Part shown: positions 46,842 to 59,621 of the stretch, piece by piece
Position numbering within the stretch: position 1 is the stretch's first letter
How the letters are laid out: every line of letters begins with the position of its first letter
From: Podaxis mareebaensis
Taxonomy: Eukaryota; Basidiomycota; Agaricomycetes; Agaricales; Agaricaceae
Direction of reading: 5' to 3'
DNA length: 64,000 bases
Assembly: GCA_018524725.1 (NCBI GenBank)
Contig: JAEUWP010000305.1
Location: 35,166 to 99,165, forward strand
The notes under the pieces: model-generated
What the model was told of the DNA's origin: nothing
The model's database searches: none
What the model saw: the letters and a program-made list of their open reading frames with translations, nothing else
Program-made: the position numbers and the translations under genes

Positions 46842-48489
46842 ATGCGTCGTCGAGCGGAATCAACCTCGGAAGGTCAACGACCGCTGCATCCGAGCATACA
46901 GACTGCAATATATTCTCATGTGACAACCTATAGGTGAGTAGTGTCGCCTTGTTGACCGTGGACAAAAATTTGACCGGTCTTCAGATCCGTTCAGCTTGAA
47001 CTACAGCTTTATAGTCCATCCCTCAAAATCAAGGATGATAGTCGAGGGCCGCTCGCTGTTTTTAGTCAAAATGACAAGATCTCTGGCAAAGTTTTCCTGG
47101 ACCCCAGTTGTCACCATACAGGGAGACTCTCAGTTACTGTGCGTCCAAACTTCCACTTTGAAGCACCGAATTGAGCATCTCTGATCGTACTATTTGTAGT
47201 TGGAAGGAGCCTTCCACTACGTGAAGGCTGACCCAGTTGATGGGCTTGACGAAGAGGCTACCTCTCAACACCTCCAACCCACTTCGCATAAGCACGTTTT
47301 TCTCACATCGACGACTCATACCAACGTATGCCCGTCGAATGAGAATATATCTTTGCTTCCATTTCAGACCTCATTCATGAGAAGGAGGCCAAGCGCCTCT
47401 TGTTTGTGCCAAGGTCCTGGATCCTTGAAACGCACGTTTCCTTTCTCGTTCGACTTTCCCCGCAGCTGCAGGGCGGGCGAAGAATTACCTTGTTCCTTCT
47501 CGTCACTGAAAGATGTTGAACCTGTATCGAAACCCTATGCTATTATATACAAGATACTGGCGCATTGGGAGCCGAGCATGAGCTTGGACAATAGTTCAAG
47601 GTGAGCTGCTCCGTTGATTGGACTTCCCAGAGGCTCATTCCTTTGAATTGTAGTCTAGAGGTTCCTATAATCGTCCAAGCAGACAAGGATTTCCAATCCA
47701 TTGATGCGTCGCCCAAAAATCTTGAATCGTGGACTGAAATGCCATTAAAGGCAGAACGTCCTGTCCCTTTTCGTTGTGCTGTGAGCGTTGCTATCTTTAC
47801 TTTCGTACGGTAAATTTTAACGGCCAGTTGCCAGGTTACTCTCCCTTCTTCTATCACCTTCTCGCGATCATCAATGATACCTTACTTCGTTGTTTTCACC
47901 ACGAATCCCCGATCCCTCACTCTTGCGAAGGAGATAGCGGCCGATGCTTCTATATCTGTTTCGCTCATCCGTCAGATCACCGTGACAGAACAGACCTGTC
48001 TCCCACCCACACCGCCGATCACACCTTCTAGCGATGATCCCGACTCGCCAACCGGAAGGGGCAAACTATTGCGAAAGGTTGCTAAGAACGTGCATCAACG
48101 ACAACGGTCGGCCCGTTCGGATCTGTCTCCTGATCCAAGAGACAAGCCTCTTCCTGAACTTCCAACACAAACATTCTTGGAAACCCGTACAATTCGGAGC
48201 GATATGTGTATTGGATTCCAGAAGAGACCTCGGCATCAATGCGACCCAGGCAGTCACCCTTCTCTAGATGCCCAGATGTCGCTACCGGATGGGCTCTATA
48301 AAGCCAAAATCCCCTTGAAGAGTGATATGCTTCCCTGCATTGATTGGTACGGTCTGTCGGTCAAGGTCTGGGCTCCTCCCTCTTTTCAATCCTACTTGTG
48401 CTGATACATCCTTACAGTACTATCTGGACGTTTCCGTGTTAATTGGTCAAGACGAGCTACGAGCTCGAGTTCCTTTACGGCTTACATAG
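46842..48489 (+). CDS. arrestin-like protein
   Basis: This is a two-domain arrestin-fold protein of the alpha-arrestin group, which in fungi usually links membrane cargo to ubiquitin ligases; no PPxY motif is evident, so that role is uncertain. The ATG at 46842 gives MRRRAESTSEGQ. Intron 1 then leads to SVQLELQLYSPSLKIKDD and NDKISGKVFLDPSCHHTGRL, the N-domain start. Next come LEGAFHYVKADPVDG, FPFSFDFPRSCRAGEELPCS and YAIIYKILAHWEP. The C-domain follows with LEVPIIVQADKDF, VTLPSSITFSRSSMIPYFVV and TVTEQTCLP. It ends YYLDVSVLIGQDELRARVPL, with TAG at 48487-48489. Six exons join in frame. Confidence 0.75.
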
Positions 48490-48877
48490 ACTTAACGGAT
48501 GCTTTTTTTTTTTTTTTCGGACGCTATGGTTATTTTTTTTTTCGATGGAATTTGGAATGACCTGCTGAGCTTGCTTTTCTCGAGTTGTGGACTTAATGCT
48601 AGTAGTCGACCTGTTTTTCGTTTTCTTCCTTAATTATTCTATTTAAACTGTTCAATGCTGTATCATTACTTTTTTGCCATTTTCCTTCGTTTGATTATTA
48701 TTGTCGACGTCAATCTAGTCTGTAGTTCTGTATCAAATAGTTAGTGCTGGACGTCACCTACAATGAACCTTGGTTCGCGTGATGAAATAGGCAAGCGAAC
48801 TTGCCCCTTTTCGGACGTGTCATCCTCACACTTCTACCACTCCCTTGGTTTCGCCCAAGTTAACGTATCTGGTCACC
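48490..48877. other. intergenic with T-homopolymers
   Basis: Two T runs of about 15 and 11 nt near 48505-48541. It presumably holds the arrestin-like terminator and the VPS16 promoter. Confidence 0.5.
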
Positions 48878-51800
48878 ATGGACGAACATCCCACTGCGTC
48901 ATGGCAGGCAATGCAGGATGGAAACGTCTTCTATCGTCGCCAGCATCTCTACAATATTTCCGGCAAGCTTCCTGACCTGAGCCAATACATCATCGCAGGG
49001 TGTCGGTATGGTGGCCCAATAGGTGCGACTCGATCTTCACCGAGCATGGGCTGGATGCTCAATGAAGGATGTTTAGCACTTATGCGTGATACGTCAAGGG
49101 TATTAACCTTGAACCGTTCAGCACCGGCTCTATCAAAGTCCCAGGTCCAGGTCTATTCGCCTGCGGGGGAGGCACTTCTATCGTTTAGTGTGGATCATCT
49201 CTTCAGCCTTATCTCTGTTCAACATTGCTGATGAAAGCGTGTAGTGGGACCAAGGCAAGGTCATACGCTTCGGTTGGACGCTTGACGAGCGGCTTGTGTT
49301 GTTGAACGAAGAAGGCGTGTACCGGATATATGATCTTCAAGGCGAATATCAGCAGTACTCCCTTGGGACAGAGGCAGCAGAACTCGGTGTCATCGACGCA
49401 CGAATACATGATAATGGATTAGTCGCATTAACCAGCACCCTTACTTTATTGGAGGTCAAGAACTGGGATGGAGGGCGGCCCTTGACACTAGCTGACCCCG
49501 GTGAGTTCTTGACGCGTTTCGACGGAGAGTTGCGTGTGTTCACCATGTTCTCGTTAGGCCTTTCTGAACCACCACATACATGGACTATCATTCCACCAGA
49601 TCTCAACATTTCCCGGCATGTTGAAGTCCTGCTCTCAGTTGAATCCACCATCCTCAGTGTGGACAATCTCGAAAGTATAGACCAACGTTTATCCCGAGGG
49701 CCTTTCACGCATATATCACCTTCGCCCAACGGCAAATCTCTCGCACTGCTTACGTTTTCTGGTACACTCTGGGTAGTGTCGACTGACTTCCAACGAAGCA
49801 TGGCCGAGTTTGAGACCAACAACGTGGTCGGTAGTGAAGGGCCCATTAAACAGGTTGAGTGGTGTGGAAATGATGCCATCTTATTGGTATGGGATGGGCT
49901 TGCTGTTCTAGTGGGACCTTTTGCGGATACTCTGCAGTGTGTGCTTCGAGAGCTTCCCAAGACATACACTAATACATTTACACTACAGATATTTCTATAC
50001 GGGCCCCCTATTTGCTGTTACGGAAACAGATGGCGTACGAATCATGGGGCCAGAAGTTTGTGATTTTCTTCAAAAAGTGCCAGGTTAGCAAAGTTTCATG
50101 CCGCTGAACCGTTCCTGACCTAGCGTTCAGCTTCAACGTCGTCAATTTTCCGCCCTGGATCGACATCACCTTCTGCAATCCTCTATGACGCTTGGGAGAG
50201 TTTCAACAACCGTTCGCCAAAGGCGGATGAGAGCATCCGCAGCATCAAGCCCGAGCTTGCAAAAGCAGTGGACGAATGTATCGATGCAGCTGGTCAGGAA
50301 TGGGAACCCCACTGGCAACGTCGACTTCTCAACGTTCGTTCCCGTTTTGTTGTCTGAGGTGTGTATGCTGACTAGGCCGCGTAGGCTGCAAAGTTTGGAC
50401 GAGGATATTTGGATTTTCACAACCCGACGGATTTCATCAACATGGGGCAAACATTGAAAGTGTTGAACGCCGTCAGGTTCTATGAAATTGGGATCCCTCT
50501 CACATATTCGCAGTAAGTTTCCACAAAACCTTCGTAACACACCACCCCTAACTCTTCGGTAGGTACAACTACGCTTCCCCTTCTCACCTGATAACGCGGC
50601 TCACATCCCGGAACCTACACCTTCTTGCCTTGCGGATATCGTCTTTCCTGAACCTGAAGCCTGACGTCGTGTTGAAACATTGGGCTTGTGCCAAGATTGC
50701 ACGAACGCGGCCTTCGACAACGGGAACAGGGAGAGATGCGGAGTTATCTGGGGATGATGATGTTTGTGCGATGATCGTGCAAAAGTTTGAGCAACTGGGA
50801 GGCACAGATGTGAGTTATGCGGATATCGCGAAGCGTGCATGGGAGATTGGTCGTGCAGGGCTCGCTACGAAGGTATGGTGTTGGGCGGAAGAGAGATGTG
50901 ATCTCTGCTGACGATTCCTTTCGCAGCTTTTAGACCACGAGACGAAGGCTTCAGACCAAGTTCCACTCTTGCTGATGATGAAAGAGGATCGTTTAGCCCT
51001 TAATAAAGCTGTGGACAGTGGCGACACAGATATGGGTGCGCTTCCATATATACATATGCTCTGCCATATATTCACGTCTGCGCCAGTTTACCACGTTTTG
51101 CTTCATCTCCATAAACGGCTTCCCTTAGGTTCATTCTTCCGATTGATCGAGGATGGGGGCCACAAGCTCGCACCAGCACGCAGGTTGCTTGAAGTTTATG
51201 CTCGTGAGCAAGATCGCGAGATGCTGCGAGATTTCTATTACTCCGATGATAGACGGGTTGAGAGTGCGATTATGTCCCTCGACGACGCTTCAAGAGCGAC
51301 GGTAAGTCGATTTACGCTACTACCTCCTCCCAAAACTCAGTTCCCTTCAGGACCAGGCGGCAAAACTGACATTTGTCAAAACAGCACAGAGGTTTTTCTC
51401 AGAGGACAAGGATCGCAGCTTCGAGGCTAAGGTGATAGTCTACTTGCATACAATGCATTTTTCCCCGGTTGCTGACCGGCTATTACAGATTATGGACGAG
51501 AGTGTGCGCCTCCTAACACTGCAGCAACAACTTGAGAGGGAGACGGATGGGAAGATCCCGTTCTTCGGGCTAAGTGTGAACGGCGCAATTAGGCAGTGCC
51601 TCGTCAATAATCTATCTAAACGAGCCGATAAGATCAAAGCCGACTTCAAGGTGCCCGACAAACGGTATGGCAACATCGGTCTCTCCGAACCTTAAACTGA
51701 TGAAGGATCAAACGATTTGTAGTTTCTGGTACCTAAAGCTACACGCTCTGACAGAGATCAGGGACTTTGAAGGTTTAGATGCCTTCTCAAAATCCAAGAG

Positions 51801-52107
51801 AAGCCCTATAGGTTACGAACCATTTGTTCGTCACCTGGTCGAAAAAGGACATGCCAAAGAAGCCATAGCATACGTTAGTCGTTGTGACTCACCGAGGAGG
51901 GCCGATTTATATGTGGAGTGCGGGGAGTGGCGTCTGGCGGGAAAAGAATGTAAGGAACGCGGGGACAAGGCCAAACTGGAGTGAGCCCAGCCGGCATTTT
52001 TTCAACGGGTCGTGATTCTAACGTGATTTTCTAGGGAAATACGAAAGAAATGTCCTAACTCCATGATCCTGCGGGAATTAGACCAGATTGCCTCGGGCAT
52101 GAAGTAA
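48878..52107 (+). CDS. VPS16: VPS16, class C core subunit of HOPS/CORVET
   Basis: Vps16 is part of the class C Vps core that tethers endosomes and vacuoles before SNARE fusion. The ATG at 48878 begins [20 protein letters not shown], typical of the family. The N-terminal beta-propeller region includes [37 protein letters not shown] and [19 protein letters not shown]. The C-terminal helical region includes [59 protein letters not shown] and [20 protein letters not shown]. It ends [13 protein letters not shown] before TAA at 52105-52107. About ten or more introns are spliced; the first donor (GTGGAT) is non-consensus but restores frame. Confidence 0.9.
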
Positions 52108-52731
52108 TGCTTCAAGATACATCTCCCATGTCCCACTTAAGCGGTTCCAATATATCGTATATGATCTCCGTGGACAAACCGTACTGTCAGAAGTTGTATC
52201 AGCTTTAGTTTGCCGCTGTCATGCAACCAGCGCATTGCTATTGTTTTACGATATGTTTGAAATAATCAATCAACCGATTTGCGGAGGAAAATTCTTGCCG
52301 ATGATCTCTGACGGGCGCATGTTGGTAAGTGAGGTAATAGATTGTACTTGGATCAGATGTCAGATATGAACCAAATTTGCATAAGGATGAAGGGTGCCAC
52401 GGCCTTGCTCGGGCGGCCGAGGAAGAAATAACGTGAATGGTTGAGCGCCAACAGGAACGATAAAATAGGAAATAACGTAGATAGGGAAGGGAAAGGTTTG
52501 TTGGAATCAAAGAATGAGAGATATACTAGAGGTAAAGTGCAATCATGCACAAGGTATACACTATGTCCATGGCACAACGGGACCATCGCCGATGAGAGGA
52601 AAGAGTGAGGTAGTAAGGAGCGTTTAAAGTAAAGGTGCTAAAGCTAATGGGGGTATGAGCATTGTAAGGCATCTAGATGGGACGAGATGGGGAGAATCAG
52701 CGAGTGAATGTAGATCATCAGAAAATTTGCT
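52108..52731. other. intergenic between convergent genes
   Basis: 3' flanks of VPS16 (+) and the SPX-EXS gene (-). Nothing else recognised. Confidence 0.5.
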
Positions 52732-55700
52732 TCAGTCCTTGCTCCGAGTGGGAGTATGGGGCTCTGAGTCATCCCCATCATCGTCATGATCCCCGCTATT
52801 ACCTCTATCAAAAGCGTAGGGAAGCGGGACCTCTCGTGTGACACGATACTGATCAATGTTACCGAGATGTTCATTCTCCAGACGATCTGTAGAGCCGTAA
52901 GCAACGCCTAACGTTGTGGAACGGCAATTTGGGACCCACAGAAGTTCCATTGGACTCGGCGCAACATTTCCAAGAGCCCAACGACGAAAGTACGAATCTG
53001 CATGCTTGGCCCCCGCTCTGGGATGTAAAATGCCCAGGCAAACCGGATAAGGACGTTTGTTAACTATCAAAGGATATTGAGACCACAGAATTTAGCTAGA
53101 GCTCTGGCAACTGAGTACTCACAATAGCGACGTAATACAGCTATACACCATGTTAACAATCAAACCGAGAACACAAGGACTAAGTACTTACATATACGTG
53201 ATTCGAATAGCTAAGCTCATCGCGAAGGAAGAAATGTTTTGCATGAGGTCGAAGGAGGGACCAATCCATTAACAGGTCCTCGACATGATATCAAGATGAT
53301 ATTTCAAAGGTGAGTCAAAGGGTGGCATACCCAACTTGTAGCGTATACAGCATAAATGGTATTGAAAATCAGCCATATCGCGAACATTGGATTATAATGC
53401 GTTTCTGTGGTGACATCAGTCTGGTCGGCGACGTATGAGAAGGTGGTTCAACACGTACTCTGATGCCTCCACAGAAAGTAAAACAAGTAACCGACAATGC
53501 CAGATCCATATTTCCCACCCTATAATAAGAAAGAAATTGATGTTCACCATGGTAAAAGAAATGGGTGATACGCACATTAATCAAGTGGGTAATCAAACCA
53601 GAGTCTGCGTAACGCTTGATGCTCTGAACCAGGCGGACGAGCAGCGGTAAGATGGCGAGTGTGAAGGCAATCGGCCAACGGTTTGATTGAGTTCCGCATT
53701 TCTGCCAATCGGTTTCAAAACCCTCAGCATAGACGCATACAAACGTGTATAGATTGGACAGGGTGAAAACCAAGCTACAAAATTGGTCACTGTGGTCCAA
53801 GTGTCAGGGTTCGAGTTTAGAAACACTTGAATCGATGACTTGCCCCATCCAGAAATCCGTAAACTGATAAAGGAATATATGAGTGTTATAAGGACGCGGT
53901 GCACGGTGAAATGAATACGTGCCTCAACGCGTCTTGTACCTGAGAGGAACAATTTTCCAACGTTCTTCAATAACCAATATCTTGAAGGACGGAACAGTAA
54001 AGGTAACGGGTCAAATAATATCAGAGCAGATAATCCAAGCCAAGCAAGCGGCCAGATGGTTGGCGAGACATGTGGCGATCCTATGCGGGCAAACGACAAC
54101 CAAAATGCGTAACAAAGCGTTACAAATAGGAAGCTGGGTGTCTGCAAGATAATGAATGTACATTCAGGCGGTGATATTTCAACCTTACCTCAAAATATTC
54201 CCGGTAGTCAAGACGAGTTCGAATATCCAGTTCTGTGGGAAAAAATGAGAAGAGGCGATGGAGATATTGAAGATTGCATACCAAAAATGAAGGTATAGTT
54301 TACGCGAGACCGGGCCCAGACGAGGAGGTTGATACCAACCAACATGGAAAAGAGGACAGGAACGAAAAAAACACCATAGATAAACAATAGAGCATCCCAA
54401 GCATGAATCTCATCGTGGGTTTCTTTCAAGCAGCCTAGTTAACCTGATCAGTGAGTGGTCCTAAAAATGACAAATTGACGCACTATTATATATTCCAGAA
54501 GCAAGAGCAGGGATAGCAACCCCAATCAAGATGCCAGAGCGGAAAGTACTAAAATGATGCGTTTTACTGCGGGCACCACCGCGTAGACGATTCATAGCCT
54601 TCTTCATATCGCCGTGAACTGTACACGCAACGTGAATCCAAGGCCGGAACTATAGAGGCGATGGAACTTACAGAACGCTTGCGCATATAGTTCTTGCATT
54701 TCCCTCATCATTGCACGTAGAGCTTTATCGGACGCGAGTGCACTTTTCTCAACCTGGATGCCTGTGTGAGAACCGTAATTACTCTCAGCTTCCGAAACCC
54801 ATACCTTTTCAGTCATGTATTGCTCTTGAGCCCGGATCTGTCGTGCAGTTGATGTTCAGTATCATTCTGGTACATGTGATTGCGAAATTGCGAACTTGGG
54901 TAACTTTTTCAAATTTCTTCAACGCTTTACGGAAACCGGTTAGGTTGAGAATCTGTAAGATGTGGGTGAGTGTTTCTCCTCCCTATTTACATGTGCCCGC
55001 ACACACTCTGTAGTTGTACAACAACTCCAAACCCCTAGGAAACAATAGAATCAGAACAATCTGGTCAAACAAAACGGGAAGCATCAACCCAGCTGCCTGA
55101 GGGCAGTATACCTACTTATAATGTTCGAGAACAGCCTTCTTGAGCTTCTTTTTGGCATATAGATAATTATCTGGATCGGAGGATAGGGGTATAGCGCGCC
55201 TTCCTGCGTCGGGGCCATGACCACTGCCTGTATTGGACGTTGAATGTGCAACTGAGGGCGGCACAGCACAGGTAGAATGTTGCATGTCACCATCACCAGA
55301 TACAGTGGTGCCTCTCTGGCGTAGATTTCATTAATAACAATCAATCGGATAGGAAACACCTTACAGAAGCCATCCTTCGGATCTCGCCTTCTTTGGTATG
55401 GGAATGGGAACCGGGTACTTCCATCACCGGATGGATCCTTAGTTTGAGCTTGAGGGCGGTTGTAACAGCAGAAGTCCAGGAGGTTTTGTGTTCATTAATC
55501 CGCTGAAGGAAAAGATCCGTAAACGAGGCGCGATGTTACTACGGAAGACGTACGCGGACAAGCCTTTTGTGATCTTGGAGCTCATGCAATTGGCCTTGAA
55601 GCAATTGCGTCCGAAGCAACAGCTCCTTTTCCCGGGCTGAGTAGAAAGATTCTACCTTCTCCAGTTGCGCGTCGAGGTAAGTGAAGAAAGCAAGTTCTTG

Positions 55701-56404
55701 GGGTGATAGCTGGGAAAGAAGTTCGCGTAAAGGCAGAGCCACCATAGGATGTATTGTATGTGACCGGGACCTGTTCACTAGCGCATGGTGTCAAAAGTTG
55801 TGAATCGAAATCGTGTGAAGGACTCACAGCGAGTGGAGAAGGGACGTCCTTTCGCCCACCTGGTGCTAGGGATTCCTTGTTGCACAATAGACGGCCGTCT
55901 GCCCCATGTCGAAGGACGTCGACGGCTAAGAGATGATCCTGACGCTTGAATAGGGTTTATCCCTTCCTGCTCGAACTTCGGGATGGTATCGGCGGGTGGG
56001 ATCACCGAGAAACTGGAACCAGGGTGGTCCTCCGAGTTTTGGTCCCGGCTGTGTGCATCAGAGGAAGGTGTACCGTCGAGAGCGAGACTGACACGGGATG
56101 CGGAGGGCGATTCATTGAGGTTAAGGCCTTCTCGAACCCGGCGAATAGTGGTGATGCGCTTTTTTAGGCCTCGATAATCACTAAAGTGACGACACTGTTT
56201 AACCAGGGCGAAGCAGACAGAGGAACACTGGAGACCTACATATAAGCTCGTTTCCACTCGGGAGTCTAGTAAATGGGTGTGAGGACAGTGGATCGAAGGA
56301 CAGTGAGGCTTTTACACGCCTGGGTATCTTGGAGGTATCTAAGCGCGGATAAAAGGGCCTGAATGTACAAATCCACTATAAATGACGCACCGTGCAAACT
56401 TCAT
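52732..56404 (-). CDS. SPX-EXS protein, XPR1/SYG1-like phosphate exporter
   Basis: Members sense inositol pyrophosphates with SPX and export phosphate through the EXS membrane domain. The minus-strand start is MKFAR (14-nt exon), then a 19-nt exon YLQDTQ, then TPEWKRAYI and DYRGLKKRITTIRR, the SPX opening. SPX continues with LRELLSQLSPQELAFFTYLD and ESFYSAREKELLLR, and further on DPDNYLYAKKKLKKAVLEHY and LNLTGFRKALKKFEKVT. The EXS part has GDMKKAMNRLRGGARSKTHH, FSTFRSGILIGVAIPALASG, DALLFIYGVFFVPVLFSMLV and MFAIWLIFNTIYAVYATSW. It closes with WNFYRLENEHLGNIDQYRVT before an acidic tail and TGA at 52732-52734. More than fifteen exons; one intron appears to use a GC donor. Confidence 0.88.
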
Positions 56405-57712
56405 GGACTACGCATGAACAAAACGTGGCGAAAACAGTGAAAGGGGACAGGGTCAACCGGCGCTCAAGTACTCGACCCATGATTTTTAGTAGTTTGTACT
56501 ATGACGTAAAGAAGAGCTCAGCTCAGTAAACATTTACAAATACAAGAGGGTTGGGTCTGAAGCATCCAACTCTGGACTGTGCAGAGTAACAGTCTGATGC
56601 TTTAATCAAACTTCTTCTATGCTCCGCGAATCTCATTTCGTCTGAACCTATAGCCGTTTCAATACCAACCGGCCTTCTAAATGGCATCTAATTCAGTCTG
56701 TGCTTCAATGCGGCGCCTGAACGCCAATTTTCTATGGCATATTCGGCAATTCTCCCCGCCGTGTAACCGGTTCATCACGATGGCAGGTTTTGGGCTGGAA
56801 TGTTCCTAAGTCGTCAACGTCAACGTCCAAGTCTCAAGCTTCAAGTCCGCGGTGCACAATTTGAATCCCATGAATAGAACTGAAGAAGGATGAATCGGAC
56901 CCAAGTCAAAAAAAAAAACAAGGTGCCATGGCGCACAGCAGGTGCTCCAGTCGAAGTTTACAAACAAAATCTACTCATAGTCCACTCCAGTATTCACAGG
57001 CACACAAACGACTGCCGGCTCAGGCCAGTCATGATGACCCGAGCGACTCACCCTGTGTAGAGTTGCAACACATCAACATCTGACCAATGATCATAGGCCC
57101 GACTTAAATCCTGATGAGAAAGACCAGTGGCAAGATGGCGGAAGCGGAGGTATCGACCAGTCACATTGAAGGCTTCGATAGGGAAGGCAAATTTCTCGGC
57201 GCCCATTGACAAGATGCAGTCAAAATCAAAATCAAAATCATACGGCCATTTGGCTGGTTCTGGACAGAACCATGAACACTACAGACCACTGCCCTCTGCT
57301 GCTTCAAGAAAATGGATGGAGAACCGATGGTTACCACAATGATTCTCAGCCAATATCATTTCTCCCAACGTAACAAACATGCAATATCGGAGTTTCCACG
57401 TAGGCTCACCATTCCATGTGAAACGGCCGCTCACCAACATCCATGCGTAGGAGACATTTTCACCACCTTGAGTAATCCCTTACGGGTCGGAGCACAACGA
57501 TCGTGTCAGGTGCACACCTTGTACCCCATAAACCCTGGCAAAACGGAAGAAATGTAACGAAAATGTCGGCGCCCAGGAACGCAGGGGAAGATCGCTACCG
57601 TGATATTAATTCGCTCGTCGGCGGTCGCTGAATACGCCTAAACTTGCATAGGTACAAGAACACCGGACGTCGAAGTGAAGGCTCCAGAACTTACCTGGAT
57701 CTCCCGTTCAAA
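56405..57712. other. intergenic between divergent genes
   Basis: About 1.3 kb with an A run near 56908 and a short ATCAAA-type tandem repeat near 57223. No gene recognised. It contains both divergent promoters. Confidence 0.45.
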
Positions 57713-58421
57713 ATGTACAAACTCATCGCTGCTACCTTCATCGCTCTCGCTGCTCAGGCTGTCTCTGCGCAAAACTATCTCAACCCCGGAGATACTTGCG
57801 TTAGCATTGCAGGCCCGTCTCCTGTAAGTCAAGCTTGTATACCCCCTGATTCCAAATGACTGACAGTGGATTAGATCCCTTGTACAACCTTTTCGTCATG
57901 AACATAAGGACTGTCCTCACACCTTCTCACTTTAGGCCGGCCTGACCATCTCTGTTGCCCGGTCCATGTTGACCTTGCTATGTACGATATTCGGCCGTGA
58001 TGAGATGATTGCCCAAGTCTGATGATCTCGCTATCTCTAGTTGCTATGATGGCGAATCATGCCCCTCGTCTTTCGTCGAAGAAGGAGGGCTTTGTAAGTA
58101 GTCATATCCTCGGACTCCACCCCGTTCTGACGAAACCCTTTAGGCTCTGGAATTGCTGGTCCTTCCCCTGTGAGTATTAACCCTATCTGTCGAGCTAACG
58201 TGTTCCTGACGACGATCTTTCGCAGAACCCTTGTAATCCACATCTTTAATGGTTGAGAATCACAATGTCACTCATGACACCTTTTTATTAGGCTGGCCCG
58301 GCACCACTTGCTGCAACCTTGGTCCTGATCGCTCTGTGTAAGTCTGGCATAGATCCGTTTACGGTCAGCTGGCACTCATCATTCGTTTTTCAGCTGTGCT
58401 AGGGACTGCAACGACGCCTAG
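57713..58421 (+). CDS. small secreted protein with two six-cysteine modules
   Basis: Eight exons give 107 residues: 57713-57823, 57875-57881, 57936-57981, 58041-58093, 58144-58169, 58226-58232, 58292-58337 and 58394-58421. Residues 1-19 (MYKLIAATFIALAAQAVSA) are a clear signal peptide. The mature chain holds twelve cysteines at 29, 40, 46, 47, 56, 62 and 73, 84, 90, 91, 100, 104, two modules with spacing C-x10-C-x5-CC-x8-C-x5 or x3-C. Both begin C-x2-IAGPSP. Exons 2 and 6 are 7-nt micro-exons (coding IP+T and NP+T) and sit at the same place in each module, so the gene arose by duplication of a three-intron block. The C-C-CC-C-C order resembles inhibitor-cystine-knot proteins. The family is not recognised, and the role (effector, inhibitor, adhesion) is open. 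Confidence 0.7.
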
Positions 58422-58527
58422 ATACAGACCGATACTCTGTTAAACGATGTCTTACTAAGAAAATCTCTGAAATTGTTCGATGTCATGTCACCATAAAATC
58501 AGTAAGCGCCCAGAGCCACCCCCCAGT

Positions 58528-59621
58528 TCAAGCAGCTTTCTCCCTCGCAACAGCCTCCGCCATCTCCCCAAGTGTCTCAAACCTCCAGGTCCACCTCTGC
58601 GTTCCCTCAGGGACATCCTTACAAGTGACAGCGCCCTGCCTATCAATCCACACACTCTTCAGTCCCAGCTGATGCGCAGGCTCGTGGTCGTGCACCAGAC
58701 TCTGCGCCACTATCAACACCTTCTCCTTGATGTCATCCTCACTCAATCCTAAATCACCTAACAATGCAGGATCCGTCCGGATGCATTCCAACGCAGTACG
58801 GAAACCTCCCAACGCGGGTTTATAACACTTGACGTCTTGAGCGGTAAGGATCAGTGAGAATGGGGACCGTGAGTCCGGCGTTTCTTGAGGGTGCCAGTAA
58901 TTGGCATAGATAGGCTTTTCTTTCCGATCGGCCGTGGAGCTGGCAGAGGTCGTGGATGGTGAACCGGGGTTCGTATAGATCGCTAGTTCCTGGGCGTTCG
59001 CAGCTGGAGCACCGAGAGAGAGTTTCGTATGGGTGTAGCGGAAAGAATCATGATCGACGTTGGAGAGTACTACCAGCTTGTAGTCTTTTGCCAATTCATG
59101 GAGGGCGGCAGAGCTATCAGGGAAGATGGGCCAATTTTGGATAGATTTACCGAAGGCAACGTGGGGATTCGCGTCGGAAGATAAAGTAGCGTTTTGGCTG
59201 GAAGTGGATGGTTCACCTGAGACACTGGCGCAGCCTGCGGACGTTTTGGTGCTGCCGTCCAGGGTGGATGCGGTGTTTCCATCTCCTGACTGTGCCTTCA
59301 ACCTGGCCTCTAGAACTTCGGATATTTTGGCAAGAAGGTCAGAGTAGAGCATATCCGGGAACTGCGCCTCGAGGTCGTGCTCGACAGCGGAGTACGCGGC
59401 AAGGACATCCTTTCGACCCCATTTCTGGGATTCTGGATACTTGTCCAGAAGAGGTTTGAGGGCTTTGAAGATACCGGATTCCCAGTCCTAGCATATTTTT
59501 CGCACAAGATCAGAATTATAGCTGCAGAGGGTGCATAGAGACAACTTACAGCAAGAGTACCGTAGACGTCGAAGATAAGAGCTTTGTAGTCGGTCAACTT
59601 GGTTTGTTCAGTGATTGTCAT
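58528..59621 (-). CDS. HAD-superfamily hydrolase, haloacid dehalogenase type II-like
   Basis: Two exons on the minus strand. Exon 1 begins MTITEQTKLTDYKALIFDVY and contains motif I, DVYGTLA, with the nucleophilic Asp. Exon 2 continues DWESGIFKALKPLLDKYPES. Motif II is VVLSNVDHDSF, the motif III lysine is in CYKPALGGF, and the motif IV region is VAQSLVHDHEPAHQLGLKSV, then WIDR. An insertion rich in Ser/Thr/Gly (about residues 110-145) is longer than in bacterial enzymes. Stop at 58528-58530. It converges with the small secreted-protein gene, 106 bp away. The reaction is unproven; members cleave 2-haloacids or phosphate esters. Confidence 0.82.
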
